Assembly: GCA_044866775.1 (NCBI GenBank) | Contig: JBIOUG010000195.1 | Location: forward strand, 124,001-188,000 | Direction of reading: 5' to 3' | Origin: DASUNQ01 sp044866775 | GTDB taxonomy: Bacteria > Acidobacteriota > Thermoanaerobaculia > Multivoradales > UBA5704 | Length of the DNA: 64,000 nt | Part shown: one piece after another, positions 50,448 through 59,801 of the stretch | How the letters are laid out: every line of letters starts with the position of its first letter | Position numbering within the stretch: position 1 is the first letter of the stretch | Position numbers and translations under genes: made by a program | The notes under the pieces: generated by a model | The model's input: the letters and a program-made list of their open reading frames with translations, nothing else | Told to the model about the DNA's origin: nothing | The model's database searches: none

Positions 50448-51146
50448 ATGCGAGACGAGCTGCAGCGAGGGGCCGGCGCGACCGCGACGGCGGAGGACGC
50501 GAGCGCCGTCGTGCCGCTGTCGCGCCTTCCCGGGTACAAGGTGGCCGACGGCGACCCGGACGTGCGCGGCTGGGAGGTGGTGGCGGGCGACGGCCGCCGG
50601 ATCGGCAAGGTCGAAGACCTGCTGGTCGACACCGCGGCGATGCAGGTGCGGTATCTGGCCGTCGCGCTCGACCGCGACCTGCTCCCGGCCGCGACGCCCT
50701 CGGGCGAGCTGCGCGCCGCCGCCGAGCCGGGCCTCGGCGACCGCGGCCTCGGCGGACCCGAGGCGCTGGCGCCGTCGACCGGCGTGGCCGCCGGTGGCGC
50801 GGCGAGCGAGAGGCTGGCCGAGGAGCGCGGCGAGCGGCACGTCCTCATCCCGATCGGCTACGCGCGCCGCGAGGAAGGCGGCGGCCACCGCGTGCTGCTC
50901 GACCGGCTGCGGTCGACCGAGGTGGCGGCGCTCCCCGACTACGACCGCCGCGCCCTCGACCGCACGTGGGAGACCGAGCTGCGGCAGCGTCTCGATCGCG
51001 GCTGGGTGCCGGCCGCGGCCGGCGGCGACTTCTACGCCCACGAGCATTACGACGCGACCCGCTTCTACGGCGGCCGCCGCCACGCCACTCAGGCGGGCCC
51101 GCTCACCGGCCACGAGGAGCCCAGTCTCCAGGTCCGCGGCCGCTAG
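50448..51146 (+). CDS. PRC-barrel domain protein
   Basis: 232 residues from ATG 50448. Residues 25-75 are a PRC-barrel (YKVADGDPDVRGWEVVAGDG; RIGKVEDLLVDTAAMQVRYL), and a second barrel-like strand set follows around VLIPIGYARREEGG and VLLDRLRSTEVAALPDY. The two halves are split by a low-complexity Ala/Gly stretch. The C-terminus (YAHEHYDATRFYGGRRHA) is typical of photosynthetic-reaction-centre H-like stress proteins found outside phototrophs. No signal peptide; its location is uncertain. General stress or envelope maintenance is a guess. Confidence 0.82.
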   Translation: MRDELQRGAGATATAEDASAVVPLSRLPGYKVADGDPDVRGWEVVAGDGRRIGKVEDLLVDTAAMQVRYLAVALDRDLLPAATPSGELRAAAEPGLGDRGLGGPEALAPSTGVAAGGAASERLAEERGERHVLIPIGYARREEGGGHRVLLDRLRSTEVAALPDYDRRALDRTWETELRQRLDRGWVPAAAGGDFYAHEHYDATRFYGGRRHATQAGPLTGHEEPSLQVRGR

Positions 51147-51230
51147 CGAGCGGCTCCATCCAAACCTTCGGCGGTCTCCGCCGTAGAGGTCCGTAGGACC
51201 CTCGGCCCCGGAGCCATGGAGGAGATGGAG

Positions 51231-52367
51231 ATGAAACGAGCCGCGCTCGCGCTGCTGGCCTGCCTCGCCGTCGCCGCCGTTCCCGCCACCGCCCAGAACA
51301 ACGGCCTCACCCTGCCACCGGACGGCGACAACCAGCGCTCGGTGGTGACCCAGTACATGGGCCTGGTGTCGGCGACCATCGAGTACAACAGCCCCGACGT
51401 CCACAGCCCGACCGGCGAGGACCGGCGCGGCAAGATCTGGGGGGCGCTGGTGCCCTACGGCACGACCGACCTCGGCTTCAACGGCGGCAAGCCGAGCCCC
51501 TGGCGGGCGGGCGCCAACGAGAACACCGTCTTCACCGTCTCGCACGACGTCGTGGTCGAGGGCAAGCCGCTCCCCGCCGGCCGCTACGGCCTGCACATGA
51601 TCGCCGGGCCGGAGGAGTGGACGGTCATCTTCTCCAAGAACGCCACCACCTGGGGCAGCTACTTCTACGAAGAGTCGGAGGATGCGCTGCGGGTGCAGGT
51701 CAAGCCGGTCAACAACGAGTACAACGAGTGGCTGACCTACGAGTTCGACGACCGCAAGCCCGACTCGGCGGTCGCCGCGCTCGAGTGGGAGGACCTGCGG
51801 GTGCCGTTCAAGATCGCGGTGCCCAACGCCAACGAGATCTACTTCGAGCGGATCTCCGAGCAGCTCCGCGGCGCGCCGGGCTTCAACGGCCAGGCCTTCG
51901 AGACCGCGGCGCAGTTCTGCCTGCAAGCCAACCTGCACCTCGACCAGGCGCTGGCGTGGGCGGAGAAGGCGTCTTCGCCGCCCTTGGGGCGCGAGACGAT
52001 CTCGAGCCTGACGACCAAGGCCCAGGTCCTCGACAAGCTCGGCCGCGGCGACGAAGCGCACCAGGTGGTGCAGAAGGCGCTCGACCTGCCGACGGCGACG
52101 GCGGTCGACATCCACATGATCGGCCGCCAGCTCCAGGGACAGGGCAAGGTGGAGCAGGCGGTCGCGGTCTTCCAGCACAACGCCAAGCGCTACCCTGGCG
52201 TCTGGCCGGTCGAGGTCGGCCTCGCCCGTGCCTACTCGGCCCAGGGCGACTATGCGACCGCCCTCACCCACGCCAAGGCGGCCCTCGCCCAGGCGCCCGA
52301 CGAGGTCAACAAGCAGACGCTCGAGCGGGCGGTCAAGCTGCTCGCGGAGGGGAAGGACTTCAACTAG
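51231..52367 (+). CDS. Secreted DUF2911 protein with TPR tail
   Basis: 378 residues. ATG 51231 is chosen because GGAGGAG at 51219-51225 lies upstream and a signal peptide follows (ALALLACLAVAAVPATAQ). ATG 51216 would add five residues. Residues 30-180 are DUF2911 (VEGKPLPAGRYGLHMI; WTVIFSKNATTWGSYFY; ALRVQVKPV), and residues 220-370 contain TPR helices (LHLDQALAWAEKASSPP; VEQAVAVFQHNAKRYPG; YATALTHAKAALAQAPDEV). DUF2911 proteins are exported and of unknown function. It is tail-to-tail with the Sel1 gene: the two stop codons share CTAG at 52364-52367. Confidence 0.88.
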   Translation: MKRAALALLACLAVAAVPATAQNNGLTLPPDGDNQRSVVTQYMGLVSATIEYNSPDVHSPTGEDRRGKIWGALVPYGTTDLGFNGGKPSPWRAGANENTVFTVSHDVVVEGKPLPAGRYGLHMIAGPEEWTVIFSKNATTWGSYFYEESEDALRVQVKPVNNEYNEWLTYEFDDRKPDSAVAALEWEDLRVPFKIAVPNANEIYFERISEQLRGAPGFNGQAFETAAQFCLQANLHLDQALAWAEKASSPPLGRETISSLTTKAQVLDKLGRGDEAHQVVQKALDLPTATAVDIHMIGRQLQGQGKVEQAVAVFQHNAKRYPGVWPVEVGLARAYSAQGDYATALTHAKAALAQAPDEVNKQTLERAVKLLAEGKDFN

Positions 52368-54154
52368 GGCGGCGGCTGCAGCTCGGCCGGGGCGTGCTCG
52401 AGGTTCGAGCACCCGAGCTCGTCGCCGCCATCGCAGGCGAGGCGGTAGAGGGCGAAGGCGCGGACCGGGTCCTGGAGGACGCCGTTGCCTTCGGCGTACA
52501 TGACGCCGAGGTTGACGCACGCCAGGAGGTCGTCAGTCTCGCACGCCTGGCGGTAGAGCTCGGCGGCGCGGAAGGGGTCTTTGGCGACCCCCCAGCCCTC
52601 GGCGTAGCGGATCGCGAGGTTGTAGCACCCGCGCTGCTGGCCGGCGTCGCAGCCGCGGCGGTAGAGGTCGACGGCGCGGGCGTCGTCGGCCGGGACGCCG
52701 CTGCCGGTGGCGTACATCACGCCCAGGTCGACGCAGCCGCGTGGCTCGCCGCCCTCGCAGGAGCGGCGGTAGAGCGCCGCGGCCTGCGCCTCGTCGCGGG
52801 CGACGCCGCTGCCTTCGTCATAGACGACCGCCAGCTCCTGGCAGGCGACCGCGTCGCCGGCGTCGCAGCCGCGGCGGAAGCGGCGCACCGCCTCGGTGAC
52901 GGCGCCGGGATCGCCGGCGCCGCCCTGCGAGAGCGCGATGACGTTGCGGCAGGCGAGTGTGTGACCTCCGTCGCACCCCTTGCGGAACAGCGCCGCGGCG
53001 CGCGCTTCGTCGCGCGGGACGCCGTCGCCCGCGGCGAGGAGGTCGGCGAGGTTGGCGCAGCCGGTGGCGTCGCCCGCGTCGCAGCTCTGCTCGAACAGGC
53101 CGGCAGCCAGGCCCTTGTCGAGGGCGACGCCGCGGCCCTCGCGGTGCAGCACGCCCAAGTTGAAGCAGGCCTTGGGGTCGCCCGCCTGGCAGGACGACCC
53201 GTAGCAGCCGCGCCGGTAAAAGCCGGCCGCCCGGACCTCGTTGCGCGGCACCCCTGTGCCGTGCTCATAGAGATAGCCGAGGTTGGTGCAGCCGAGGGCA
53301 CTGCCGCCGTCGCAGGCGCGGGTGTAGCCGAAGTGGGCGAGCGCGTTGTCCGCCAGCACCACGCCGCGCCCCTTCTCGTACATCAGGCCGAGGTTGAAGC
53401 AGCCGGCCGCGTCGCCGCCCTCGCAGGCCTGGCGATAGAGGGAGGTGGCGCGGGCGTCGTCGCGCCCGACGCCGCGCCCGGTGGCGTAGAGGAACGCCAG
53501 GTGCGTACAGCCCGTGGCATTGCCCGCGTCGCAGGCGCGCGCGGCGAGGGAGCGGGCGCGCGCCGCGTCCGCCGCGATCCCTCGGCCGTCCAGGACCAGG
53601 TTGGCGAGATCGGCGCACGCGGCGGCGTCCGCTCCGTCGCAAGCCGTGACGAGAAGCTCGGCGGCGCGCGCGGCGTCCTCGGGCACGCCGCGGCCGGCGA
53701 GGTGGAGGAGGGCGAGGCGATGGCAGCCGGCGGCGCGGCCGTCCTCGCACGACCGCGTCCATAGCAGCACGGCGTCCGCCAGGCGTACGGTCTCCTCGCG
53801 CCGCTCGCCGCCGCCGCGCCGCACGGCGACCCGCACCTCCTGCCCCGGCCGCCGCGCGGCGAGCGCCCGCTCGAGGGCGCAAACATCGGTGACCGGCGAA
53901 CCGTCGAGGTCCACGAGGAGATCGCCGTCGCGCAGCCCGGCGCGCCCGGCCGGCCCCCGCCGCTCGACCGCCGCCAGCGCCACGCCGCGAACGCCCTCCG
54001 GCAGCCGCAGCTCCCGCCGCACGGGAGCGTCGAGATCGCGCAGGACCGCGCCCAGCGTCGCCGGGCCGTCGCCCGATCCGACGAGGTCACCCCCGGAGCA
54101 GCCGGAGAAGAGAAGGCAGCACAGGGAGAGAGAGAGATTGCCGCGCGAGGTCAC
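52364..54154 (-). CDS. Lipoprotein with PDZ domain and Sel1-like repeats
   Basis: 596 residues from GTG at 54154, selected because it gives a lipoprotein signal (NLSLSLCCLLFSGC, lipobox LFSGC). Longer frames run into the divergent gene. Residues 35-140 are a PDZ domain (RGVALAAVERRGPAGRAGLR; DGDLLVDLDGSPV). At least ten Sel1-like repeats of about 36 residues follow, each with a core such as GCFNLGLMYEKGRGV or GCVNLGVMYAEGNGV and paired cysteines (YRRGCDAGQQRGCYNLA). Such proteins act as periplasmic scaffolds. The many cysteines may form disulphides within repeats. It is divergent from the M28 gene, with a palindromic AGTATACT (54179-54186) between them that could serve as -10 for either strand. 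Confidence 0.85.
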   Translation of the reverse strand: MTSRGNLSLSLCCLLFSGCSGGDLVGSGDGPATLGAVLRDLDAPVRRELRLPEGVRGVALAAVERRGPAGRAGLRDGDLLVDLDGSPVTDVCALERALAARRPGQEVRVAVRRGGGERREETVRLADAVLLWTRSCEDGRAAGCHRLALLHLAGRGVPEDAARAAELLVTACDGADAAACADLANLVLDGRGIAADAARARSLAARACDAGNATGCTHLAFLYATGRGVGRDDARATSLYRQACEGGDAAGCFNLGLMYEKGRGVVLADNALAHFGYTRACDGGSALGCTNLGYLYEHGTGVPRNEVRAAGFYRRGCYGSSCQAGDPKACFNLGVLHREGRGVALDKGLAAGLFEQSCDAGDATGCANLADLLAAGDGVPRDEARAAALFRKGCDGGHTLACRNVIALSQGGAGDPGAVTEAVRRFRRGCDAGDAVACQELAVVYDEGSGVARDEAQAAALYRRSCEGGEPRGCVDLGVMYATGSGVPADDARAVDLYRRGCDAGQQRGCYNLAIRYAEGWGVAKDPFRAAELYRQACETDDLLACVNLGVMYAEGNGVLQDPVRAFALYRLACDGGDELGCSNLEHAPAELQPPP

Positions 54155-54268
54155 GATCGAGATGCCAGGGCGCCGACGAGTATACTGGGCGCGCGAATCC
54201 ATCCCCTCGCCCGATTGCGTATCATCGGCCGCATCTCCAGCCCGCAGACGTATCCGAGAGAGACATCC

Positions 54269-57169
54269 ATGCCGATCCCGAAGTCCGCGCATGCTACCGC
54301 GCTGCTGCTCGTCGCCTCCCTTCTCCTGCTCGCCAGCCCCTCGCCGGCGTGGAGCGAGAAGGCTCCCGTTCCCGCCGCGAGTCTCGCTCCCGACCCCCGC
54401 GAGGCGCACCTCGCCGACCTCCGCCAGCTCACGCACAGCGGCGAGAACGCCGAGGCGTACTGGTCGCCGGACGGGCGTGAGCTGGTCTTCCAGGCGCGCG
54501 CCCTCGCCGCAGGCTGCGACCGCATCTTCCGCCTGCCGCTCGACACGGCGACGCCGCTGCCGGTGTCGAACGGCGAGGGGCGCACGACCTGCTCGTACTT
54601 CACCGCCGACGGCCAGCGCATCCTCTACTCCTCGACGCACCTGGTCGGCGGCCCCGCCTGCCCGCCCTCGCCCGACCGCTCCATGGGCTACGTCTGGCCG
54701 ATCTACCCGAGCTACGAGATCCTGCTCGCGCAGCCGGACGGCTCGGCGCCGGTGCGGCTGACCGAGAACGACGCCTACGACGCCGAGTCGACCGTCTGCC
54801 CCAAGGACGGCTCGATCGTCTTCACCTCGACGCGCGACGGCGACCTCGAGCTCTATCGCATGACGGCCGGCGGCGGCAAGGTCGAGCGGCTGACGCAGAC
54901 CCCCGGCTACGACGGCGGCGCCTTCTTCTCGCCCGACTGCAGCAAGATCGTCTGGCGCGCCTCGCGGCCGCGTGCGGGCGAGGAGCTCGACGACTACCGG
55001 CGCCTGCTCGGCCAGGGGCTCGTCCGCCCCAGCAAGCTCGAGCTCTGGATCGCCGACGCCGACGGCGGCAACCCGCGCCAGCTCACCTACCTCGGCGCCG
55101 CCTCCTTCGCGCCGTCCTTCTTCCCGTCGGGCGAGCGGGTGATCTTCTCCTCGAACGCCGGCGACCCCAAAGGGCGGGAGTTCGACCTCTGGGCGATCAA
55201 CACCGACGGCAGCGGCCTCGAGCGGATCACCTGGACGCCGGGCTTCGACGGCTTCCCGATGTTCTCGCCGGACGGCACGCGGCTCGCCTTCTCCTCGAAC
55301 CGCCACCAGGGGCAGCCGGGGGAGACGAACGTCTTCGTCGCGCGCTGGGCCGACATCGGCGGGAAGATCACCGCGGAGGGAGTCGAGCCGGGGGAGGCGG
55401 ACCCCCGGTTCGCGCTCGCCGGCCTCCAGGAGGCGTTCTCCGGCTCGGCCGATCGCTTCGCCGGCGACGTGCGCTGGCTCGCCGACGACGCGCGCGAGGG
55501 GCGCGGCATCGGCACGCGCGGGCTCGCCGAGGCGGCCGAGTGGCTGGTGACGCGCTTCGCCGCACTGGGGCTCGAGCCGGCCGGCGAGGCGGGCGGCTAC
55601 CGCCACGGGTTCGAGGTGCCGGTGGCGATGGAGGTGGAGGCGGGGACGGCGGTCGCGATCGACGGCGCCCCGCTCGCCCGCGCGGAGTTCCAGCCGGCCG
55701 TCTTCTCCTCCTCAGCCGCGGCGGCGGGTCCGGTCGTGGCCGCCGGCTACGGCATCACCGCCCCCGAGCTGGGGGTGGACGACTACGCGGGGCTCGAGGT
55801 GCGCGGCAAGGTCGTCGCCGTGCGGCGCTTCACGCCGGGCGGCGACGCGTTCGCCGCCGAGGACGCCGAGCGCCGCTACGGCGACCTGCGCTACAAGGCG
55901 TGGAACGCGCGCGAGCACGGCGCCGCGGCGCTGCTCGTCGTCGACCTCGCGACCGGCGAGGACCCGCCGGCCGAGGCGCCGCTGCCAGAGCCGCGGATCG
56001 AGGCGATGGGGAGCGACGGGGACGCCGGGCTGCCGGTCGCCATCGTCTCCCGCGCCGCCGGCGCGCCGCTCTTCGCCGGCGAGCACGAGGCGCGGGTGGC
56101 GATCGCGCTCACCCAGCGCCGGGAGCCGGCGGTCAACGTCGTCGGCGTCCTGCGTGCGCCGGCCGGGCGGGCGGAGCCGGCGGTCGTCGCGTCGGTCTCC
56201 CCGGTCGGTGGTGCCCAGAGCGCGCGGCGCGTCGCGGGCGCGATCCTCGTCGGCGCGCACTACGACCACCTCGGGATGGGCGGCTTCGCCTCGCTCGATC
56301 CCGACGTCCACGCGCCGCACAACGGCGCCGACGACAACGCCTCCGGCACCGCGGCGCTGCTCGAGATCGCCCGCCTGCTCGCCGCCCGCCGCGCCGAGCT
56401 CGAGCGCGACGTCTACTTCGCGGCCTTCTCCGGCGAGGAGCGGGGGGTGCTCGGCTCGACCGCGCTGGTGCGCCGGCCGCCGGCGGGCTTCGAGCCGGGG
56501 GCCCTGGTCGCCATGCTCAACCTCGACATGGTCGGGCGGCTGCGCGAGAACAAGCTCACCGTCCTCGGCGCCGAGTCGGCGGCGGAGTGGCGGGATATGG
56601 TCGAGCCGGCGTGCGCGCGCACCGGGCTCGACTGCGCGCTCTCCGGCGATGGCTACGGCCCCTCCGACCACACGCCGTTCTACGCCGCCGGCGTGCCGGT
56701 CCTCCACTTCTTCACCGGCGCGCACGACGACTACCACCGGCCGAGCGACGACGCCGCGGCGATCAACGCCGCCGGCGGCGCGCGGGTGGCGGCGCTGGTG
56801 GCCGACGTCGCGGCCGAGCTGGCGCGCCGGCCGGCCGGGTTGACCTACCGCCAGACCCCGGCGCCGGCGCCGCAGGGCGACGTGCGCAGCTACGGCGCCT
56901 CGCTCGGCACCGTGCCGGACTACGCCGGCGACGGCCGGCCCGGCGTGCTCCTCGCCGGCGTGCGGCCGGGGAGCGCGGCCGAGAAGGCGGGGCTCCAGCG
57001 TGGCGACCTGCTGGTCGAGCTCGGCGGCTCGCCGATCCGCGACATCAACGACTTCATGTTCGTCCTGCGCAAGGCCAAGCCCGGCGAGCAAGCGACGGCG
57101 GTCGTCGACCGCGGCGGCCAGCGCCTCAGCCTCGAGGTCGTCTACGGCGAGAACCGCCGGTTGCGATAA
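54269..57169 (+). CDS. Secreted PD40-M28 aminopeptidase with C-terminal PDZ
   Basis: 966 residues from ATG 54269. Signal peptide (ATALLLVASLLLLASPSPAW). Residues 45-390 are a TolB/PD40-like propeller (AEAYWSPDGRELVFQARALA; FPMFSPDGTRLAFSSNRHQG). A PA-like domain follows (AAAGPVVAAGYGI; YKAWNAREHGAAALLVVDLA). M28 zinc residues are complete: VGAHYDHLGMGG, NGADDNASGTAALLE, FSGEERGVLGS, LNLDMVGRL and the SDHTPFYAAGVPVLHFF histidine. A PDZ domain closes the protein (AEKAGLQRGDLLVELGGSPI; INDFMFVLRKAKPGEQ). It should remove N-terminal residues from peptides in the periplasm or outside. This fusion is seen in other bacteria. Confidence 0.9.
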   Translation: MPIPKSAHATALLLVASLLLLASPSPAWSEKAPVPAASLAPDPREAHLADLRQLTHSGENAEAYWSPDGRELVFQARALAAGCDRIFRLPLDTATPLPVSNGEGRTTCSYFTADGQRILYSSTHLVGGPACPPSPDRSMGYVWPIYPSYEILLAQPDGSAPVRLTENDAYDAESTVCPKDGSIVFTSTRDGDLELYRMTAGGGKVERLTQTPGYDGGAFFSPDCSKIVWRASRPRAGEELDDYRRLLGQGLVRPSKLELWIADADGGNPRQLTYLGAASFAPSFFPSGERVIFSSNAGDPKGREFDLWAINTDGSGLERITWTPGFDGFPMFSPDGTRLAFSSNRHQGQPGETNVFVARWADIGGKITAEGVEPGEADPRFALAGLQEAFSGSADRFAGDVRWLADDAREGRGIGTRGLAEAAEWLVTRFAALGLEPAGEAGGYRHGFEVPVAMEVEAGTAVAIDGAPLARAEFQPAVFSSSAAAAGPVVAAGYGITAPELGVDDYAGLEVRGKVVAVRRFTPGGDAFAAEDAERRYGDLRYKAWNAREHGAAALLVVDLATGEDPPAEAPLPEPRIEAMGSDGDAGLPVAIVSRAAGAPLFAGEHEARVAIALTQRREPAVNVVGVLRAPAGRAEPAVVASVSPVGGAQSARRVAGAILVGAHYDHLGMGGFASLDPDVHAPHNGADDNASGTAALLEIARLLAARRAELERDVYFAAFSGEERGVLGSTALVRRPPAGFEPGALVAMLNLDMVGRLRENKLTVLGAESAAEWRDMVEPACARTGLDCALSGDGYGPSDHTPFYAAGVPVLHFFTGAHDDYHRPSDDAAAINAAGGARVAALVADVAAELARRPAGLTYRQTPAPAPQGDVRSYGASLGTVPDYAGDGRPGVLLAGVRPGSAAEKAGLQRGDLLVELGGSPIRDINDFMFVLRKAKPGEQATAVVDRGGQRLSLEVVYGENRRLR

Positions 57170-57273
57170 CCGGCGCAACTTGTCCGCCGCTGCGACGTAC
57201 CTGTCCTCGACCGGGCTCGCGCCTCCGGGCGCTCCCGGCACGCCCAGATGGTCCTGAAAGGAGAACCCCGACC

Positions 57274-59121
57274 ATGAGGAAGACCCTCCTCCTGGCCTGC
57301 GCCCTGCTGTTACCGGCGGGCGCGGCCGTTGCCGCCCCCGCCCGCACCGTCGCCCCCGAGTTCAAGCCGCGCCTCGAAGCCTTCATCCAGGCCAAGGGAG
57401 CCAAGCCGGATAGCGAGCGCCTGAGCGAGCTGTTCGACATCTACTGGGACTTCGCGATGCACGAGTTCCCGGAGTTCGCGACCTACGTCGGCTTCCCAGG
57501 CCAGAACGACCGCTGGACGGACCAGTCGGTCGCCGCCAAAGAGGCGCGCGACGCGCTGCTGCCGCTCGCCATCCAGACCATGGACACGATCGACCGCGGC
57601 AAGCTCTCCGAGCAGGACCGGGTCAACTACGACCTCTTCCGCCGCGACCTCGAGAGCGGCGTCGAAGGCCAGCGCTTCCATGGCGAGTACCTGGCCATCA
57701 ACCAGATGGGGGGCGTCCACCAGGGCCCGGCGGACATGCTGGTGCAGATGCCCAAGACCAACCAGCAGCAGGTCGAGGACATCCTGGCCCGCCTGCGCGA
57801 GATCCCGGCGCTCGTCGAGCAGAACATGGTCTGGCTCGAGAAGGGGCTCGCGGCCGGCGTGACGCCGCCCCGGATCACGCTGCGCGAGGTGCCGCAGCAG
57901 ATCTTGAACCAGATCCCCGAGGACCCGGCCAAGGCGCCGCTGCTCGAGCCGTTCAAGGAGCTGCCGGCGTCGATCCCCGCGGCCGAGCAGGAGCGGCTGC
58001 GGCGTGAAGCGACCGAGGCGTTCACCCAGCGCGTGCGGCCGGCCTACCAGAAGCTGCACGAGTTCATGGTCGGGACCTACATCCCCGGCACGCGCGAGTC
58101 GATCGGCATGAGCGCGCTCCCCGACGGCGAGGCCTGGTACGCCTTCAACGCCAAGCAGTCGACGACGACCGACCTGACGCCCAAGCAGATCCACGAGCTG
58201 GGCCTCTCCGAGGTCAAGCGCATCCGCGCCGAGATGGACAAGGTGGTCGCGCAGACCGGCTTCAAGGGGAGCTTCGCCGAGTTCCTCGAGTTCCTGCGCA
58301 CCGATCCGCAGTTCTTCTACGACAAGCCCGAGGCGCTGCTCGCCGGCTACCGCGACGTCGCCAAGCGCATCGATCCCGAGCTGGTGAAGCTCTTCGGCAC
58401 GCTGCCGCGGCTGACCTACGGCGTCATCCCGGTGCCCGCCTTCGCCGAGAAGTCGCAGACCACGGCCTACTACAACCCGGGCTCGCTGCGCGCCGGGCGG
58501 CCGGGCTACTTCTACGCCAACACCTACGACCTGAAGTCGCGGCCGAAGTGGGAGATGGAGGCGCTGACGCTGCACGAGGCGGTGCCAGGGCACCACCTGC
58601 AGATCGCCGTCGCCCAGGAGCTCGAGGACGTGCCGGAGTGGCGGCGCTACCAGGGCTACACCGCCTACGTCGAGGGGTGGGGGCTCTACGCCGAGAGCCT
58701 GGGCGGCGACCTCGGCCTCTACAAGGACCCCTACGCCAAGTTCGGCCAGCTCACCTACGAGATGTGGCGGGCGATCCGCCTGGTCGTCGACACCGGCATG
58801 CACGCCTTCGGCTGGACGCGCGAGCAGTCAATCGACTTCTTCAAGCAGAACGCCGGCAAGGCCGAGCACGACATCACGGTCGAGGTCGACCGCTACATCG
58901 TCTGGCCGGGCCAGGCGCTGGCCTACAAGGTCGGCGAGCTCAAGATCAAGGAGCTGCGGGCGATGGCCGAGAAGGAGCTCGGGGCGCAGTTCGACGTCCG
59001 CGCCTTCCACGACCAGGTGCTCGGCAAGGGCGCCGTGCCGCTGTCGGTGCTCGAGGCCAACATCGCCGAGTGGGTGGCGGGGCGGAAGGCCGCGGGGGCC
59101 GCGCAGCAGGCGGCGCCGTAG
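57274..59121 (+). CDS. Secreted DUF885 zinc peptidase-like protein
   Basis: 615 residues from ATG 57274 with AAAGGAGAA upstream. Signal peptide RKTLLLACALLLPAGAAVAA. The DUF885 family motif HEAVPGHH (HExxxGHH, about residue 435) is present in LTLHEAVPGHHLQIAVAQEL, with a downstream glutamate in AYVEGWGLYAESLGGDLGLY. Other features: YDLFRRDLESGVEGQRF, YIPGTRESIGMSALPDGEAW and SRPKWEMEALT. Members are predicted metallopeptidases with few studied examples. It follows the M28 gene by about 100 bp, both being exported peptidases. A hairpin follows the stop. Confidence 0.9.
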   Translation: MRKTLLLACALLLPAGAAVAAPARTVAPEFKPRLEAFIQAKGAKPDSERLSELFDIYWDFAMHEFPEFATYVGFPGQNDRWTDQSVAAKEARDALLPLAIQTMDTIDRGKLSEQDRVNYDLFRRDLESGVEGQRFHGEYLAINQMGGVHQGPADMLVQMPKTNQQQVEDILARLREIPALVEQNMVWLEKGLAAGVTPPRITLREVPQQILNQIPEDPAKAPLLEPFKELPASIPAAEQERLRREATEAFTQRVRPAYQKLHEFMVGTYIPGTRESIGMSALPDGEAWYAFNAKQSTTTDLTPKQIHELGLSEVKRIRAEMDKVVAQTGFKGSFAEFLEFLRTDPQFFYDKPEALLAGYRDVAKRIDPELVKLFGTLPRLTYGVIPVPAFAEKSQTTAYYNPGSLRAGRPGYFYANTYDLKSRPKWEMEALTLHEAVPGHHLQIAVAQELEDVPEWRRYQGYTAYVEGWGLYAESLGGDLGLYKDPYAKFGQLTYEMWRAIRLVVDTGMHAFGWTREQSIDFFKQNAGKAEHDITVEVDRYIVWPGQALAYKVGELKIKELRAMAEKELGAQFDVRAFHDQVLGKGAVPLSVLEANIAEWVAGRKAAGAAQQAAP

Positions 59122-59129
59122 GGCGGGGT

Positions 59130-59158
59130 GTAGGGGCGGAGGCAGGCTCCGCCCCTAC
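59130..59158. terminator. Perfect hairpin between convergent genes
   Basis: GTAGGGGCGGAG-GCAGG-CTCCGCCCCTAC is a perfect 12-bp stem with a 5-nt loop, between the DUF885 stop (59121) and the convergent stop at 59173. No T-run follows, so it may be a factor-assisted bidirectional terminator or a dispersed palindrome of a type common in environmental genomes. Confidence 0.6.
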
Positions 59159-59172
59159 GCAACCGGCGCCGG

Positions 59173-59670
59173 CTAGTGGAACCTGAGCCCGAAGGCGAAG
59201 GACGCCGCGGTGTCGTCCGAGAGCACGAACTTCCCCTGGACGTAGGGACGCAGCGCGCCGCGCTTGGCGCCGGCGCCGGCCAGCAGGTTGAGCCCGATCT
59301 CGGTGTCGTCCTCCGCCTCGCAGCGCCGGCAGCCGCGTGGCGGGTCGATCTCGCTGAAGATCACCGCCGGGCCGCCTCCGACCCAGACCGCCCACGGGGA
59401 CTGTGTGCGGAGGTCGTAGTGGACGTCGGCGTTGAGCGTCCAGAGGGATCCCTCGTCGACGAAGACGTACTCCAGGTTGGGATTGAAGAACCACCGGCCG
59501 GTGAACTCCGTGAGCAGCTCGACGCCCACGAGCCCGCCGTCGGCCTGGTTGCTGTAGAAGCCCGCGCGCACCCCCGGGTCGATGTCCGCCACGACCGGGG
59601 CGGGCGCCAGGCAGACGACGCCGAGCGCCACCGCCAGCGCGGCGGCAAACCGTCCTGACCACTCTCGCAT
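59173..59670 (-). CDS. Small outer-membrane beta-barrel protein
   Basis: 165 residues from ATG at 59670, with a strong AAGGAGGTG site on the minus strand at 59674-59683. Longer starts add no signal. Signal peptide RFAAALAVALGVVCLAPAPV. The mature part alternates beta-strands (GVRAGFYSNQADGGLVGVEL; WFFNPNLEYVFVD; WAVWVGGGPAVIFSEI; YVQGKFVLSDDTAASFAFGL) and ends RFH, typical of eight-stranded barrels. One CRRC-containing loop (PPRGCRRCEAEDDTE) faces outwards or into the periplasm. The function is unknown. Confidence 0.75.
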   Translation of the reverse strand: MREWSGRFAAALAVALGVVCLAPAPVVADIDPGVRAGFYSNQADGGLVGVELLTEFTGRWFFNPNLEYVFVDEGSLWTLNADVHYDLRTQSPWAVWVGGGPAVIFSEIDPPRGCRRCEAEDDTEIGLNLLAGAGAKRGALRPYVQGKFVLSDDTAASFAFGLRFH

Positions 59671-59801
59671 CACGCACCTCCTTGTCATTCCGGTCTCATC
59701 GGGGACACGAGTCCCCGCCGGACCCAGCCCATGCAAGCCCGCTGCCATGGCGTCGACAGGGCGGTCGCCCCGGCTCGTCTCGCCAGCGATAGCATCCGGG
59801 C

